Assembly (NCBI RefSeq): GCF_004804355.1
Contig: NZ_SRWZ01000001.1
Location: forward strand, 372,001 to 436,000
Origin: Cognatitamlana onchidii
GTDB taxonomy: Bacteria; Bacteroidota; Bacteroidia; Flavobacteriales; Flavobacteriaceae
Length of the DNA: 64,000 bases
Direction: 5' to 3'
The notes beneath the pieces were generated by a model. It ran no database searches and had not been told where the DNA came from. It saw nothing but the letters and a program-made list of their open reading frames with translations. The translations under genes were made by a program, and so were the position numbers. Of this stretch, positions 9,194 through 19,700 are shown piece after piece. Positions within the stretch are counted from its first letter, which is position 1, and each line of letters starts with the position of its first letter.

Positions 9194-10213
9194 CTACCTA
9201 AAGCCAAAGTTTAGGCCAACAGAAAACACATTAAAGTCTGATATATGATACTCTGCATTTAATCTAAAAAAGCCCAACTTCAATTTAGTTCCTAAAGTTG
9301 CTCTTACATCTGAAACTTTGCTTGATATTGAAAACGGATCGATAATCGGATCTGCCGTAATTGATCCATCTGTGATAATATACGTTCCCTTTAAATCAGA
9401 GTCTGAAGTACCTGAAAGAAATCCGAGCCCACCATAAAAATTAATAATTGGTAGTTTAGTCGAAGCCAAAAGCTGAAATAACCAAGTAGAAGTGGCATTT
9501 TCAACACGCTGATTTTCTCCTTCAATGCCGCTTGAGTTTGTTAAATCATAAGTTGTATTAACTTGAGTATAGGCTATCAAACCAGATATTGAAACTGGCA
9601 TGTAAATATCATGAGACAACCATTTTGTAAATTCTGCTTGTAAGGCACCTCCATACATCCCGAATTCAACATCATCAAAGTTCAATTTGGGAACAAATCG
9701 TGCTTTCACTTCAAAACCATTGCTTACACCCAATGCGCCTTGAATAATTGCTGTTGGAATAAAGTCAATATCCTCACCAATACCATTTGGAAGCGTGACA
9801 GTTACTTCCTGCCCGCCAAAAATGGGGTCGTCGTACTTAACAATAACATCTACATCTGGATTATTTGTTCCTAAAACGGTAGCGACACGTTGTGCTGAAC
9901 CTCCTTGAGAAAAGGTTACATTATTATACAAGTCTGTATCCATAACAAAAGTCTTTTTCTCATCTTTAATTGGACCATAATTACCAATTATAGAAATTTC
10001 GAAGGCTCCCAGTGGTTTGGCTTTGGCTGAATTAAACCAATTGGCATTCATACCATGCATTAAACCATTTGTTCCAGGCTTAAGATAATCGGAGGCAAAA
10101 CGTTGCGCATCTTCTATACCTGCCGATAATAGAACATCTAAACTATTATCTATTTGCCCCCTAGATTGAAACATTACAAAACATACAGCTATTAAGAATG
10201 GTAACTTTTTCAT
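9194..10213 (-). CDS. DUF6588-like putative outer-membrane protein
   Basis: I place the start at the internal ATG at 10213, because the protein then begins 'MKKLPFLIAVCFVMFQSRGQ', a clear signal peptide; the longer frame adds 15 residues in front of it. The mature protein starts 'DVLLSAGIEDAQRFASDYLKPGTNGLMHGM', a pattern I associate with DUF6588 proteins of Bacteroidota. The later part alternates like a beta barrel and ends in an aromatic strand ('FNVFSVGLNFGFR'), suggesting an outer-membrane barrel of about 340 residues. Function unknown. Confidence 0.65.
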   Translation of the reverse strand: MKKLPFLIAVCFVMFQSRGQIDNSLDVLLSAGIEDAQRFASDYLKPGTNGLMHGMNANWFNSAKAKPLGAFEISIIGNYGPIKDEKKTFVMDTDLYNNVTFSQGGSAQRVATVLGTNNPDVDVIVKYDDPIFGGQEVTVTLPNGIGEDIDFIPTAIIQGALGVSNGFEVKARFVPKLNFDDVEFGMYGGALQAEFTKWLSHDIYMPVSISGLIAYTQVNTTYDLTNSSGIEGENQRVENATSTWLFQLLASTKLPIINFYGGLGFLSGTSDSDLKGTYIITDGSITADPIIDPFSISSKVSDVRATLGTKLKLGFFRLNAEYHISDFNVFSVGLNFGFR

Positions 10214-10404
10214 TATGTCATAGATTTGGAAATACAAACATAATAAAAATTTAGCCAAAAATGCATTTCATCGTGTTTTAAATGCTTTTTATCGATCATT
10301 TAACTGAAAAAAGTGGTCTTGACATCCATTTCTATAATTCAGTAAAGATTTATCGCTATAACAATACTACATTTAGCACTGTAACGTTATGATAATAAAA
10401 TAAT

Positions 10405-11166
10405 ATGACAAAGAATATATTAGCGGTTCTACTTTTAGGATTGCTTTTGAATAGCTGTAAAAGTGATGATACTGATGACAGCCTCACCCCTATCAACAAA
10501 GTTGTAAATAGACAAGCTACTGGTAGTTCGGCTAACGATTTATTATCTGATGATACTTTTACCAGTATTGCCATTGAATTAGTCTTTGTAGAAGGCTTCG
10601 AACCAACACAAACTACTATTGACAATTTTGTTTCATTTATTACCGCCAGAACATTTAAACCAGATGGTATCAATATTGAAAAACGAGTCATACCCTCTCC
10701 TGGGCAAACATCATATACCATTGAGGAAATAGCTGATATAGAACGTAAAGAAAGAACCCTATACAACGCTGGAAAACAAATAGCCATTTGGGCTTTATTT
10801 TTAGACGGAGAGGCAGATAAAAATGAAGGAAACCAAGTTGTTTTGGGTAGTGCCTATTGGAATACATCCTTTGTAATTTATGAGAAAACCATCCACGAAC
10901 TAAGCGATAGCCCTTTTGAACCTAAAAGAAGTGTTTTAGAGACTACGGTTATTACGCATGAATTTGCGCATATTTTAGGTTTAACAGATTTAGGTTCGCC
11001 CATGCAAACGGCACACGAAGATGAAGAGAATCCAAAGCATTGTGATGTTGCTTCTTGCTTAATGTATTGGGAATCCGAAATCACTACTGGCCCCTTTAAA
11101 AAAAGTGAAATCCCTGTTTTAGACGATCAATGTCTTGCCGATTTAAGGGCGAATGGTGGTAAATAA
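10405..11166 (+). CDS. Lipoprotein zinc metalloprotease (metzincin-like)
   Basis: 253 residues. The lipoprotein signal peptide ends in the lipobox 'LLNSC', giving an acylated Cys near residue 19 followed by an acidic 'KSDDTDDS'. 'THEFAHILGLTDL' is a zinc site HExxHxxGL with a third ligand position further on, and 'CDVASCLMYWE' carries a Met that could form the Met-turn, with two Cys that may bridge. This is the pattern of metzincins (M10/M12/archaemetzincin-like). It probably acts on the cell surface or in the periplasm as a peptidase. Substrate unknown. It stands alone and converges with gyrB through a shared terminator. Confidence 0.75.
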   Translation: MTKNILAVLLLGLLLNSCKSDDTDDSLTPINKVVNRQATGSSANDLLSDDTFTSIAIELVFVEGFEPTQTTIDNFVSFITARTFKPDGINIEKRVIPSPGQTSYTIEEIADIERKERTLYNAGKQIAIWALFLDGEADKNEGNQVVLGSAYWNTSFVIYEKTIHELSDSPFEPKRSVLETTVITHEFAHILGLTDLGSPMQTAHEDEENPKHCDVASCLMYWESEITTGPFKKSEIPVLDDQCLADLRANGGK

Positions 11167-11177
11167 ATAATAAAAGT

Positions 11178-11214
11178 AAAAAATCCACTTAATGGTTATT
11201 TAAGTGGATTTTTT
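11178..11214. terminator. Bidirectional terminator between the metalloprotease gene and gyrB
   Basis: AAAAAATCCACTTAA / TTTAAGTGGATTTTTT stem with a short loop, with A- and T-runs on the two sides. Confidence 0.85.
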
Positions 11215-11234
11215 AACTATTGCTTTTTTAATGA

Positions 11235-13181
<1,947 letters not shown>

Positions 13182-13212
13182 TTATCTAAATTTTAATTTG
13201 ATTTTATATCAT

Positions 13213-13235
13213 AAAAAAAGATGCTCAGAGCATCC
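13213..13235 (-). promoter_or_regulatory. Terminator-like hairpin in the gyrB leader
   Basis: On the minus strand GATGCTCTGAGCATC folds into a stem of six pairs with a 3-nt loop and is followed by seven T residues. It lies 38 nt before the gyrB start and about 15 nt after the -7 element at 13251-13258. It therefore sits at the very beginning of the predicted mRNA, where no upstream gene needs terminating. It could be an attenuator or could protect the 5' end. Confidence 0.5.
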
Positions 13236-13250
13236 TTGTTGAATACAAAC

Positions 13251-13258
13251 AAATATAC
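13251..13258 (-). promoter_or_regulatory. -7 promoter element for gyrB
   Basis: TATATTTG on the minus strand, an exact TAnnTTTG match, 75 nt before the gyrB start. The nearest TTG is only 13 nt further upstream, so the -33 element is unclear. Confidence 0.5.
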
Positions 13259-13580
13259 AAAATTATCAAGCCAATTATGAGTATTTTAACGACTCTTAAA
13301 TAAAATTATCAACATTTGTTCATTACTTAAAAATGTCTTAAATCGGCTAAAAACAGCCTTAAATTTAATCTTAGTACTTTTTTATTGATTAAAAAACACA
13401 AAAAAAACTAGAGCAGCTCTAAGGCTTTATTTTTAACTTTGGACCTACTTAAAAAACTCGAAAAAATTCAAACGTTATAGTTTGCACCAGTAAAAAAAAC
13501 AAAGCTAAATATGACGCATGTCACTTTTTGAGCTTATACTTAGCAATACTTTTGTTTTGGATTTAAGAACGCACTTTTAA
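13259..13580. other. Intergenic region between gyrB and the porin gene
   Basis: AT-rich divergent spacer with no convincing reading frame. It holds a second small palindrome at 13409-13421 (TAGAGCAGCTCTA on the plus strand; loop CTG on the minus strand), which read on the minus strand is followed by eight T residues and so resembles a terminator with no visible gene in front of it. The interrupted palindrome TGAC-GCAT-GTCA at 13512-13523 has the layout of a Crp/Fnr-type operator and sits just upstream of the porin promoter. Confidence 0.4.
13528..13554 (+). promoter_or_regulatory. Promoter for the porin gene
   Basis: TTG at 13528-13530, 16 bp, then TACTTTTG at 13547-13554, an exact -7 match, 26 bp before the ATG at 13581. 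The TGAC-N4-GTCA palindrome lies just upstream at 13512-13523. Confidence 0.55.
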
Positions 13581-14849
13581 ATGAAAAAAGAAACTAAACA
13601 AAGATTTAATACATTATTTCTTTTACTACTTTTTGCTCCAATTATTTTGACAGGGCAGAATAAAGATGGATTTAAACCAACTTTTAAATGGAATGTCTTT
13701 GGACAGATATGGGCTCGGTATTCCGATTTGAATGAAGGCTCCCTAATTTATGACGAGCCAACTACAGAGTTTTTTGACATTTCTATTAGACGCTTGCGTA
13801 TACCTATATCATCACAAATAACTCCAAGAGTCTTTGCCTATGCTATATTTGGTGGCAATAATTACAATTTTAAACAAAAAACCTTTACACTTGAAGTTTT
13901 AGACCTTTATGTTGAGTATAAATTTGCACGTTTTCTAGAGGCTGGATTTGGTAAATCTGGTTGGCAAGGATTAAACAGATGGAATATTCGCTCTGCCATA
14001 ACTTTAATGGGACTCGATTCCCCTTTATTTACACTAAATACTGTTGAAAAAAACGATGACCTTGGACGTTTATTCGGAGCCTGGGTTAAAGGACAAGTAG
14101 GTAAGTTTGATTATAGACTTGCTTTTAATAGACCTTTTGCAGTAACCAACATTCCAGATGGTGAGGTAAATTTTGCTAATAACAAGCCACGCGTAAAAAC
14201 CTCTACTTATGTCAAATATCAAATGTTTGAGCATGAATCAAATAAGTCTGCATACCAAACAGGGACTTACTTACAAACCAAAAAAGTTTTCAACTTTGGT
14301 GCTGGTTATCAGTTTCAACCAAAGGCTATGAGTGATGGGGATGCCAGTTTACCTGAAACGACGTTTTACGACATGGAACACTGGGCTGTAGATTCATTTT
14401 TAAATCTCCCTTTAGCTAATGACGACGCCATTACAGCGTATTTAGGGTATTATGACTATGGTTTTGGTAAAGATTATATTAGAAATGTAGGCGCTAACAA
14501 CCCAACAACAGGTGGCGGAACAGATTTTAATGGTCCCGGTGTAGCCTTTCCAATGATAGGCACTGGAACATCGTGGTATATGCAATTTGGCTATGCCTTT
14601 AAACAAACTGAGGTTTTAAAAACAGCAATGATCATTCAACCTAATATAGCCATTCAACATTCCAATTGGGATGCCCTTGAGGATAAAATGACCGTATTCG
14701 ATTTTACTACCAATTTTTTAATTAATGGTTCTCATAGCAATAAGATCAGTTTAGGCTACCAATACCGCCCAATTTTTGATGCTGTTACATTAAAACAAAA
14801 AGATTACAAAGGTATGGCTGTATTGCAATATCAAATAGGTTTTAAATAA
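13581..14849 (+). CDS. Porin family outer-membrane protein
   Basis: 422 residues. The signal peptide ends near 'IILTGQ'. The mature protein begins 'KPTFKWNVFGQIWARYSDL', and segments such as 'ISIRRLRIPISSQITPRVFAYAIFG' and 'LEVLDLYVEYKFA' alternate hydrophobic and polar residues as in the OprO/OprP-type porins found in Bacteroidota. It ends in an aromatic strand 'GMAVLQYQIGFK', typical of barrels inserted by BamA. It probably forms a diffusion channel for small anions or other solutes; selectivity cannot be told. It is monocistronic, with its own promoter and terminator. Confidence 0.75.
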   Translation: MKKETKQRFNTLFLLLLFAPIILTGQNKDGFKPTFKWNVFGQIWARYSDLNEGSLIYDEPTTEFFDISIRRLRIPISSQITPRVFAYAIFGGNNYNFKQKTFTLEVLDLYVEYKFARFLEAGFGKSGWQGLNRWNIRSAITLMGLDSPLFTLNTVEKNDDLGRLFGAWVKGQVGKFDYRLAFNRPFAVTNIPDGEVNFANNKPRVKTSTYVKYQMFEHESNKSAYQTGTYLQTKKVFNFGAGYQFQPKAMSDGDASLPETTFYDMEHWAVDSFLNLPLANDDAITAYLGYYDYGFGKDYIRNVGANNPTTGGGTDFNGPGVAFPMIGTGTSWYMQFGYAFKQTEVLKTAMIIQPNIAIQHSNWDALEDKMTVFDFTTNFLINGSHSNKISLGYQYRPIFDAVTLKQKDYKGMAVLQYQIGFK

Positions 14850-14876
14850 CACAAAAGCCCTAGATTAATAGCACTT

Positions 14877-14908
14877 AAAAGCAGTAAAAAATCATTTTAC
14901 TGCTTTTT
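14877..14908 (+). terminator. Intrinsic terminator after the porin gene
   Basis: AAAAGCAGTAAAA / TTTTACTGCTTTT stem, 5-nt loop, T-run. Confidence 0.85.
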
Positions 14909-15103
14909 GTATTAAAAACACTTTCAATATTGTGTGTTATTAATTGTTTTGATATCGAATTTAATTAAAAACAAGACTATCTAATATCTATTTCAAAGCA
15001 ATAAAAAGACCTAAATAACTTTCAAGGTTTCATACTACATACTACATAAAAACTTTCGTAATTTTACGGGCTTAATTTTGAGTAATAAATCAAACAAATA
15101 AAG

Positions 15104-15373
15104 ATGAGTAAAATTATGACAGTCGACGTATTGTCGAGTATTAAAGGAGCACAGCCCTCGGAGACTGTAAGTAAATTATTTGATGTAATAAAAAATGCCA
15201 ATACAGCGAATAATAATTCCTTTAATAATAATCATAATAATGCTGTGTCTTTAAATCACCTAAGAGAGGATATTGTAGTTAATAGCTCTTTAACAGAAAA
15301 ACAAATTATCGTTGAAAACTTCCCTAAAGAAAAGAATGGTTATTTGGTTGTTTCTAAAGTAATCGAAGAATAG
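15104..15373 (+). CDS. gatC: Reduced GatC-like subunit of the tRNA amidotransferase, with an Asn-rich tract
   Basis: 89 residues. The C-terminal third 'LREDIVVNSSLTEKQIIVENFPKEKNGYLVVSKVIEE' (here cited as a region, residues 53-89) follows the GatC pattern LREDxVxxSLxxxxxLxNxPxxxxGYxxVxKVIE. This is the part of GatC that wraps between GatA and GatB. The N-terminal half lacks the usual 'LAxLARLxL' helices and instead has a weak amphipathic stretch and an Asn-rich tract (residues 31-46, ten Asn). Its gene lies 2 bp before gatA, in the position gatC occupies in other operons. It is either a degenerate or lineage-specific GatC, or a non-homologous protein that has taken on the tail; I favour the former. 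ATG at 15104 is used; Met5 is an alternative. Confidence 0.7.
   Translation: MSKIMTVDVLSSIKGAQPSETVSKLFDVIKNANTANNNSFNNNHNNAVSLNHLREDIVVNSSLTEKQIIVENFPKEKNGYLVVSKVIEE
15194..15241 (+). repeat. AAT-rich coding repeat (poly-Asn tract in gatC)
   Basis: Codons 31-46 of the gatC-like gene contain ten Asn codons, every one AAT, in runs of three, three and two. It is both a trinucleotide microsatellite and a possible sensor of charged Asn-tRNA. Confidence 0.8.
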
Positions 15374-15375
15374 TT

Positions 15376-16776
15376 ATGGACTCTCAAATAAGAAAGATTC
15401 ATCAGCAACTGATGAACAAAGAAATATCTTGCGTTGCATTAGTACAATCTAAATTAAACAGCTTAGAACAAAATACGCATAACACAGTAAATTCTTTACT
15501 CAGCGACAAGGCTTTAGAGTTGGCTGCTAAAGTTGACGCCAAGATTGAAAACGGCGAAACCATTGGCTTATTAGAAGGTATACCATTTGGTATTAAAGAC
15601 GTGTATATGGTTCAAGGAACTTATACTACTGCAAGCTCTAATTTATTAAAGAATTATAAGTCACCCTACACAGCAACAGCTATTCAAAAGTTATTGGATG
15701 CGGGTGCTATTCCTGTGGTCAAGGAAAACTGCGACAGTTTTGGCCATGGGTCCTCCAGTGAAAACACCATTTTTGGGGCTGTTAAAAATGCAAAGAACCC
15801 TGAATTAGTTGGTGGTGGATCCAGTGGCGGATCGGCGGTCAATGTCGCAAAAGACTTTACCGTTTTCTCTATTGGTGGCGACACGGGTGGCTCAATTCGA
15901 CAACCAGCAGGATATAATGGGGTTTATGGCTTAAAACCAACATACGGCCGCATTTCTAGATACGGATTAATGGCTTATGCCTCGTCTACCGATTGTGTTG
16001 GTCCAATTGCCAAGTCTATTGAAGACATAAGAATTCTTTTAAACATAATGAGTGGCATTGATACAAAAGACCAAACCACTTATCAATCAGAAAAAATAGA
16101 AGCTGATAGCATCAAAACTTCTGACTCTATTAAAACCGTAGGATACTTTAAAAACTTTGTTGAAAGCGAAGCTATCGATCCTAGAGTAAAATCTGATTTC
16201 TTAACGGTTATTGATAAAATAAAGGCAAAAGGTATTTCTGTTAAGCCCTTAGATTTCTTTGAATCTAACACCTTAGTTTCTACCTATTACACCTTAGCAA
16301 TGGCAGAAACAGCTTCGAACTTATCTCGACTCGATGGTACCAATTACGGTAACCGAATAGAAGCTGAAAATTTAAAAGAAACATATGCTGTTACACGCTC
16401 AGAAAATTTTTCAGAAGAAACAAAACGAAGAATTGTTGGTGGTAATCAAGTATTGTCTCAAGGATTTTCAGATGAAATTTATTTAAAAGGCCTAAACCTT
16501 AGGGATCAAATCTCAGAAAATTTTGAAAAAGACTTTGATCAAGTAGATATCATTCTTTCACCGGTAACACCAAGTTACCCGCCAAAAATAGGAGACAGCT
16601 TAAAAGACCCTCTAGCCATGTACCTGTCTGATGCATATACCGTAGGGTTTAGTTTAGGGCAGTTACCTACCCTTACAGTACCTCAAGGCACACCAACAGG
16701 CGTACAAATTACAGCCTCAAAAAATAATGACGAACTCGTTTTGAAGTTTGCTAACTTCTTAAAAGATACGATATAA
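15376..16776 (+). CDS. gatA: Asp-tRNA(Asn)/Glu-tRNA(Gln) amidotransferase subunit A
   Basis: 466 residues. GatA is the amidase that releases ammonia from glutamine for the GatB transamidation site. The amidase-signature triad is complete: Lys74 in 'FGIKDVY', cis-Ser149 in 'GGGSSGGSA', and the nucleophile Ser173 in 'GGDTGGSIRQPAG'. 'GLKPTYGRISRYGLMAYASS' is standard. Two conserved segments differ from the usual form: 'MDEFAMGSS' is 'CDSFGHGSS', and 'SSxDQxGP' is 'SSTDCVGP'. The protein is slightly short. The stop and the next ATG overlap as TAATG, so translation is coupled to the gatB-aspS gene. It is clearly GatA rather than another amidase because of its neighbours. Confidence 0.95.
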   Translation: MDSQIRKIHQQLMNKEISCVALVQSKLNSLEQNTHNTVNSLLSDKALELAAKVDAKIENGETIGLLEGIPFGIKDVYMVQGTYTTASSNLLKNYKSPYTATAIQKLLDAGAIPVVKENCDSFGHGSSSENTIFGAVKNAKNPELVGGGSSGGSAVNVAKDFTVFSIGGDTGGSIRQPAGYNGVYGLKPTYGRISRYGLMAYASSTDCVGPIAKSIEDIRILLNIMSGIDTKDQTTYQSEKIEADSIKTSDSIKTVGYFKNFVESEAIDPRVKSDFLTVIDKIKAKGISVKPLDFFESNTLVSTYYTLAMAETASNLSRLDGTNYGNRIEAENLKETYAVTRSENFSEETKRRIVGGNQVLSQGFSDEIYLKGLNLRDQISENFEKDFDQVDIILSPVTPSYPPKIGDSLKDPLAMYLSDAYTVGFSLGQLPTLTVPQGTPTGVQITASKNNDELVLKFANFLKDTI

Positions 16777-19700
16777 TGGAACTGGAACAATTAAACGACT
16801 TGCTAAAAAAGCATGAATTAGAGTTAGTAATCGGTCTTGAAACGCACGTTCGATTAAATACGAAATCAAAACTTTTCTGTTCCTGTGCCAATGCAGGAGA
16901 TATTGACATACCAAACCATAACATTTGCCCTGTATGTACTGGACAAATGGGTGTGTTACCAGCTATAAACAAAGAAGCCATAACAAAAGCTATTTACTTT
17001 GGAAAAGCTGTAAAATCAACTTTTGAAAACGATATTATTTCTTGGGATAGAAAACACTATGAATATCCAGACAACCCCAAGAATATTCAGATTACGCAAT
17101 TTCACAACCCTATCATACCAGATGGGCAAGTATCCTGTTTTAGAAATGACGGATCTCAATTTACAGTCAACCTAACTCAAGTTCATATTGAAGAAGATGC
17201 TGCCAAACTTATGCATGAGAAAAAAGTGTCTTTGGTAGATTTTAACAAGGCTGGCGTTCCTTTAATAGAAATTGTAACAGAACCTTGTATTCGACATATT
17301 GAAGATGCATCAACATATGCGCAATATATTCAACGAATTGTTCAAAATTTAGGCATTTCTGAAGCCAATCTCGAAAAGGGTGAGTTCAAGTCGGACGTAT
17401 CTGTTTCACTTCGTAAAAAACGGGATTATAATTTAAATCCAAGAACAGAGATTAAAAATCTTAACTCGTTTAAATTTATGGTAGATGCTTTAAAAGAAGA
17501 AGTTGAAAAACAGCTCAACTACTATTTGGAGCATAAAGAATTTAGACCAGATCAAACTACGGTACTTTTTGATGCTGATTTAAAGCAAACCAAAACCATG
17601 CGTAAAAAGGAATTTGAAGCGGACTACCGTTTTATTTCTGAGCCTGACTTACCTTTTGTTTATATTAAAGACGTCGTTGAATCTATCGATGTAGACTTAA
17701 GCACGCTCCCATATGCGGTAGAGTCTATTTTAATTAAAGGAGGTGTTTTACCTCAAGACGCAAAATTTTTCACTGCAGACTCTTTACGTTCTGAAACCTT
17801 TGTAGCTATTAACAATGAACTAAAAGAACCCTCGTTTGTTGCAAAAACGCTTACCAATAACATAAAGCCAGAAGACTATACAAAAATTGAAAACCTTTCA
17901 AACTTTATTGAAATATTTTCACTGTTTAAAGACAACAAAGTGACTTCTGTTTTAGCGCAAAACGCTATCAAGTCGTTATTAGAAAACCCTAATTTTGATT
18001 ACAACACGTATTTCAGTGAAAATACCATTTCAGAATCTCAAATAGATGACGCTATTGCTAAAGTAATTTCCGAGAATGACGCTATAGCAACTGACATAAA
18101 GAATGGTAACCAAGGGAAAGCAGGGATTTTGGTTGGAAAAGTAATCGGAATTATTGGTAAAGGAGCTTCAGGTAAAGTGATTCGAGAAGGTATTCTTAAA
18201 GCCTTATCAAATAATACTAGCAGACAAAAGCCTGCAAGCCAGAGTGAACAACAAGCGCCAAGTAGCAATCAGCAAATAGCTGCTAAGAAGGAAGAAGAAG
18301 TTTTACCTGAAATTCCTTTAGTTATAAAGGATCAATACAGAACGCATGTAGCCTCTCAGATTTCTGAAGAAAATATTGGTATACAAGTTACCCTATCGGG
18401 ATGGGTATCGAGTGTTAGAGACCACGGAGAACTTATATTTATTGATTTACGCGATTCTAGCACTCAAATTTTCCAAGTTAGATTGAGTAGAGAATCATTC
18501 CCTAATTTAGATGATTTAGTAAAGCTAAAACCCGAATCGGTTATCACCGTTTCAGGGTGTATTGTGCAACGTAAAGAAGACGACTACAACCCTTCCTTAA
18601 GAACAGGGAAAATTGAATTGGAAGCGACTTCTTTAGAAATACTCAACCTTTCTAAAACACTTCCTTTTGAAATAAAACGTGCAACAAAATCGAACGAAAA
18701 CGTACGTTTTCAATTTAAATATTTAGACCATCGTAATGATGCCGTTCGCAAAACCATAGTTAATAGGCACAAGGTTATCAAGCTTATGCGCGATATCCTA
18801 GATGCACAAGATTTTCTTGAAATAGAAACCCCTATTTTAAGTGCTGGAACCGATGAAGGTGCGCGAGAATTTATTGTCCCCACTAGAAAGCAATCTGGCT
18901 CATTTTACACCTTACCTCAAGCACCGCAACAGTTTAAACAAATGTTAATGGTAAGTGGTTATGAAAAATATTTTCAAATAGCACGATGCTTTAGAGATGA
19001 AGACTCTCGTGGTGATCGCCAACCAGAGTTCACTCAATTAGATATAGAAATGGCTTATGCCAGCATGCAGCAAATTATCGATTTGAATACACATATGTTC
19101 AATGAAATAGTTAAAAATATTTACGGTAAAAAGTGGACGCTTCATCCATTCGAAGTGCTAACCTATAAAGAAGCCATGGATGCTTATGGATGTGACAGAC
19201 CAGATTTACGTTTTGGCTTAAAATTAAAAGATATCACAGACATTGTAAAGGATACTACATTCCAAGTATTTAGTAAACCTATTGATGATGGTGGTATAGT
19301 AAAGTGTATTAAGGTTTCTGCCGAAGAGCAAGGGAAAAAGCGACTCTCAAAAGGTCAAATAGAAAAGCTCACTGAATTAGCCCAGCATCATGGACTTGGT
19401 GGCTTAGCATATATTATTGTAAATAAAAACGACTTACAATCTCCTATCATTAAGTTTTTAGGAGAAGATATTGCTGCCCGAATTATAGAAGCTACCAACG
19501 CCCAGGTGGGCGACATAGTTTTCTTTTCTGCTGCAGATTACGCCACTGCCAATAAGGCTCTAGATGCTGTAAGACAGGAGCTAGGTACGATGTTACGCTT
19601 AATAAACCCGAAGGAACTTAGACCTGCTTGGGTTGTTGACTTCCCTATGTTTGAAAAAACAGATGAAGGCAACTGGACGTTTACCCATAACCCATTCTCT

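Noticed and set aside
10333-10352. TTGACA and TATAAT hexamers upstream of the metalloprotease gene
   Set aside because: They are only 8 bp apart, far from the spacing needed, and Bacteroidota sigma factors do not use this consensus.
18200-18330. Possible frameshift or missed stop between GatB and AspRS
   Set aside because: The frame reads through without a stop, the linker has normal low-complexity composition, and no ribosome binding site or good start for a separate AspRS is evident there.
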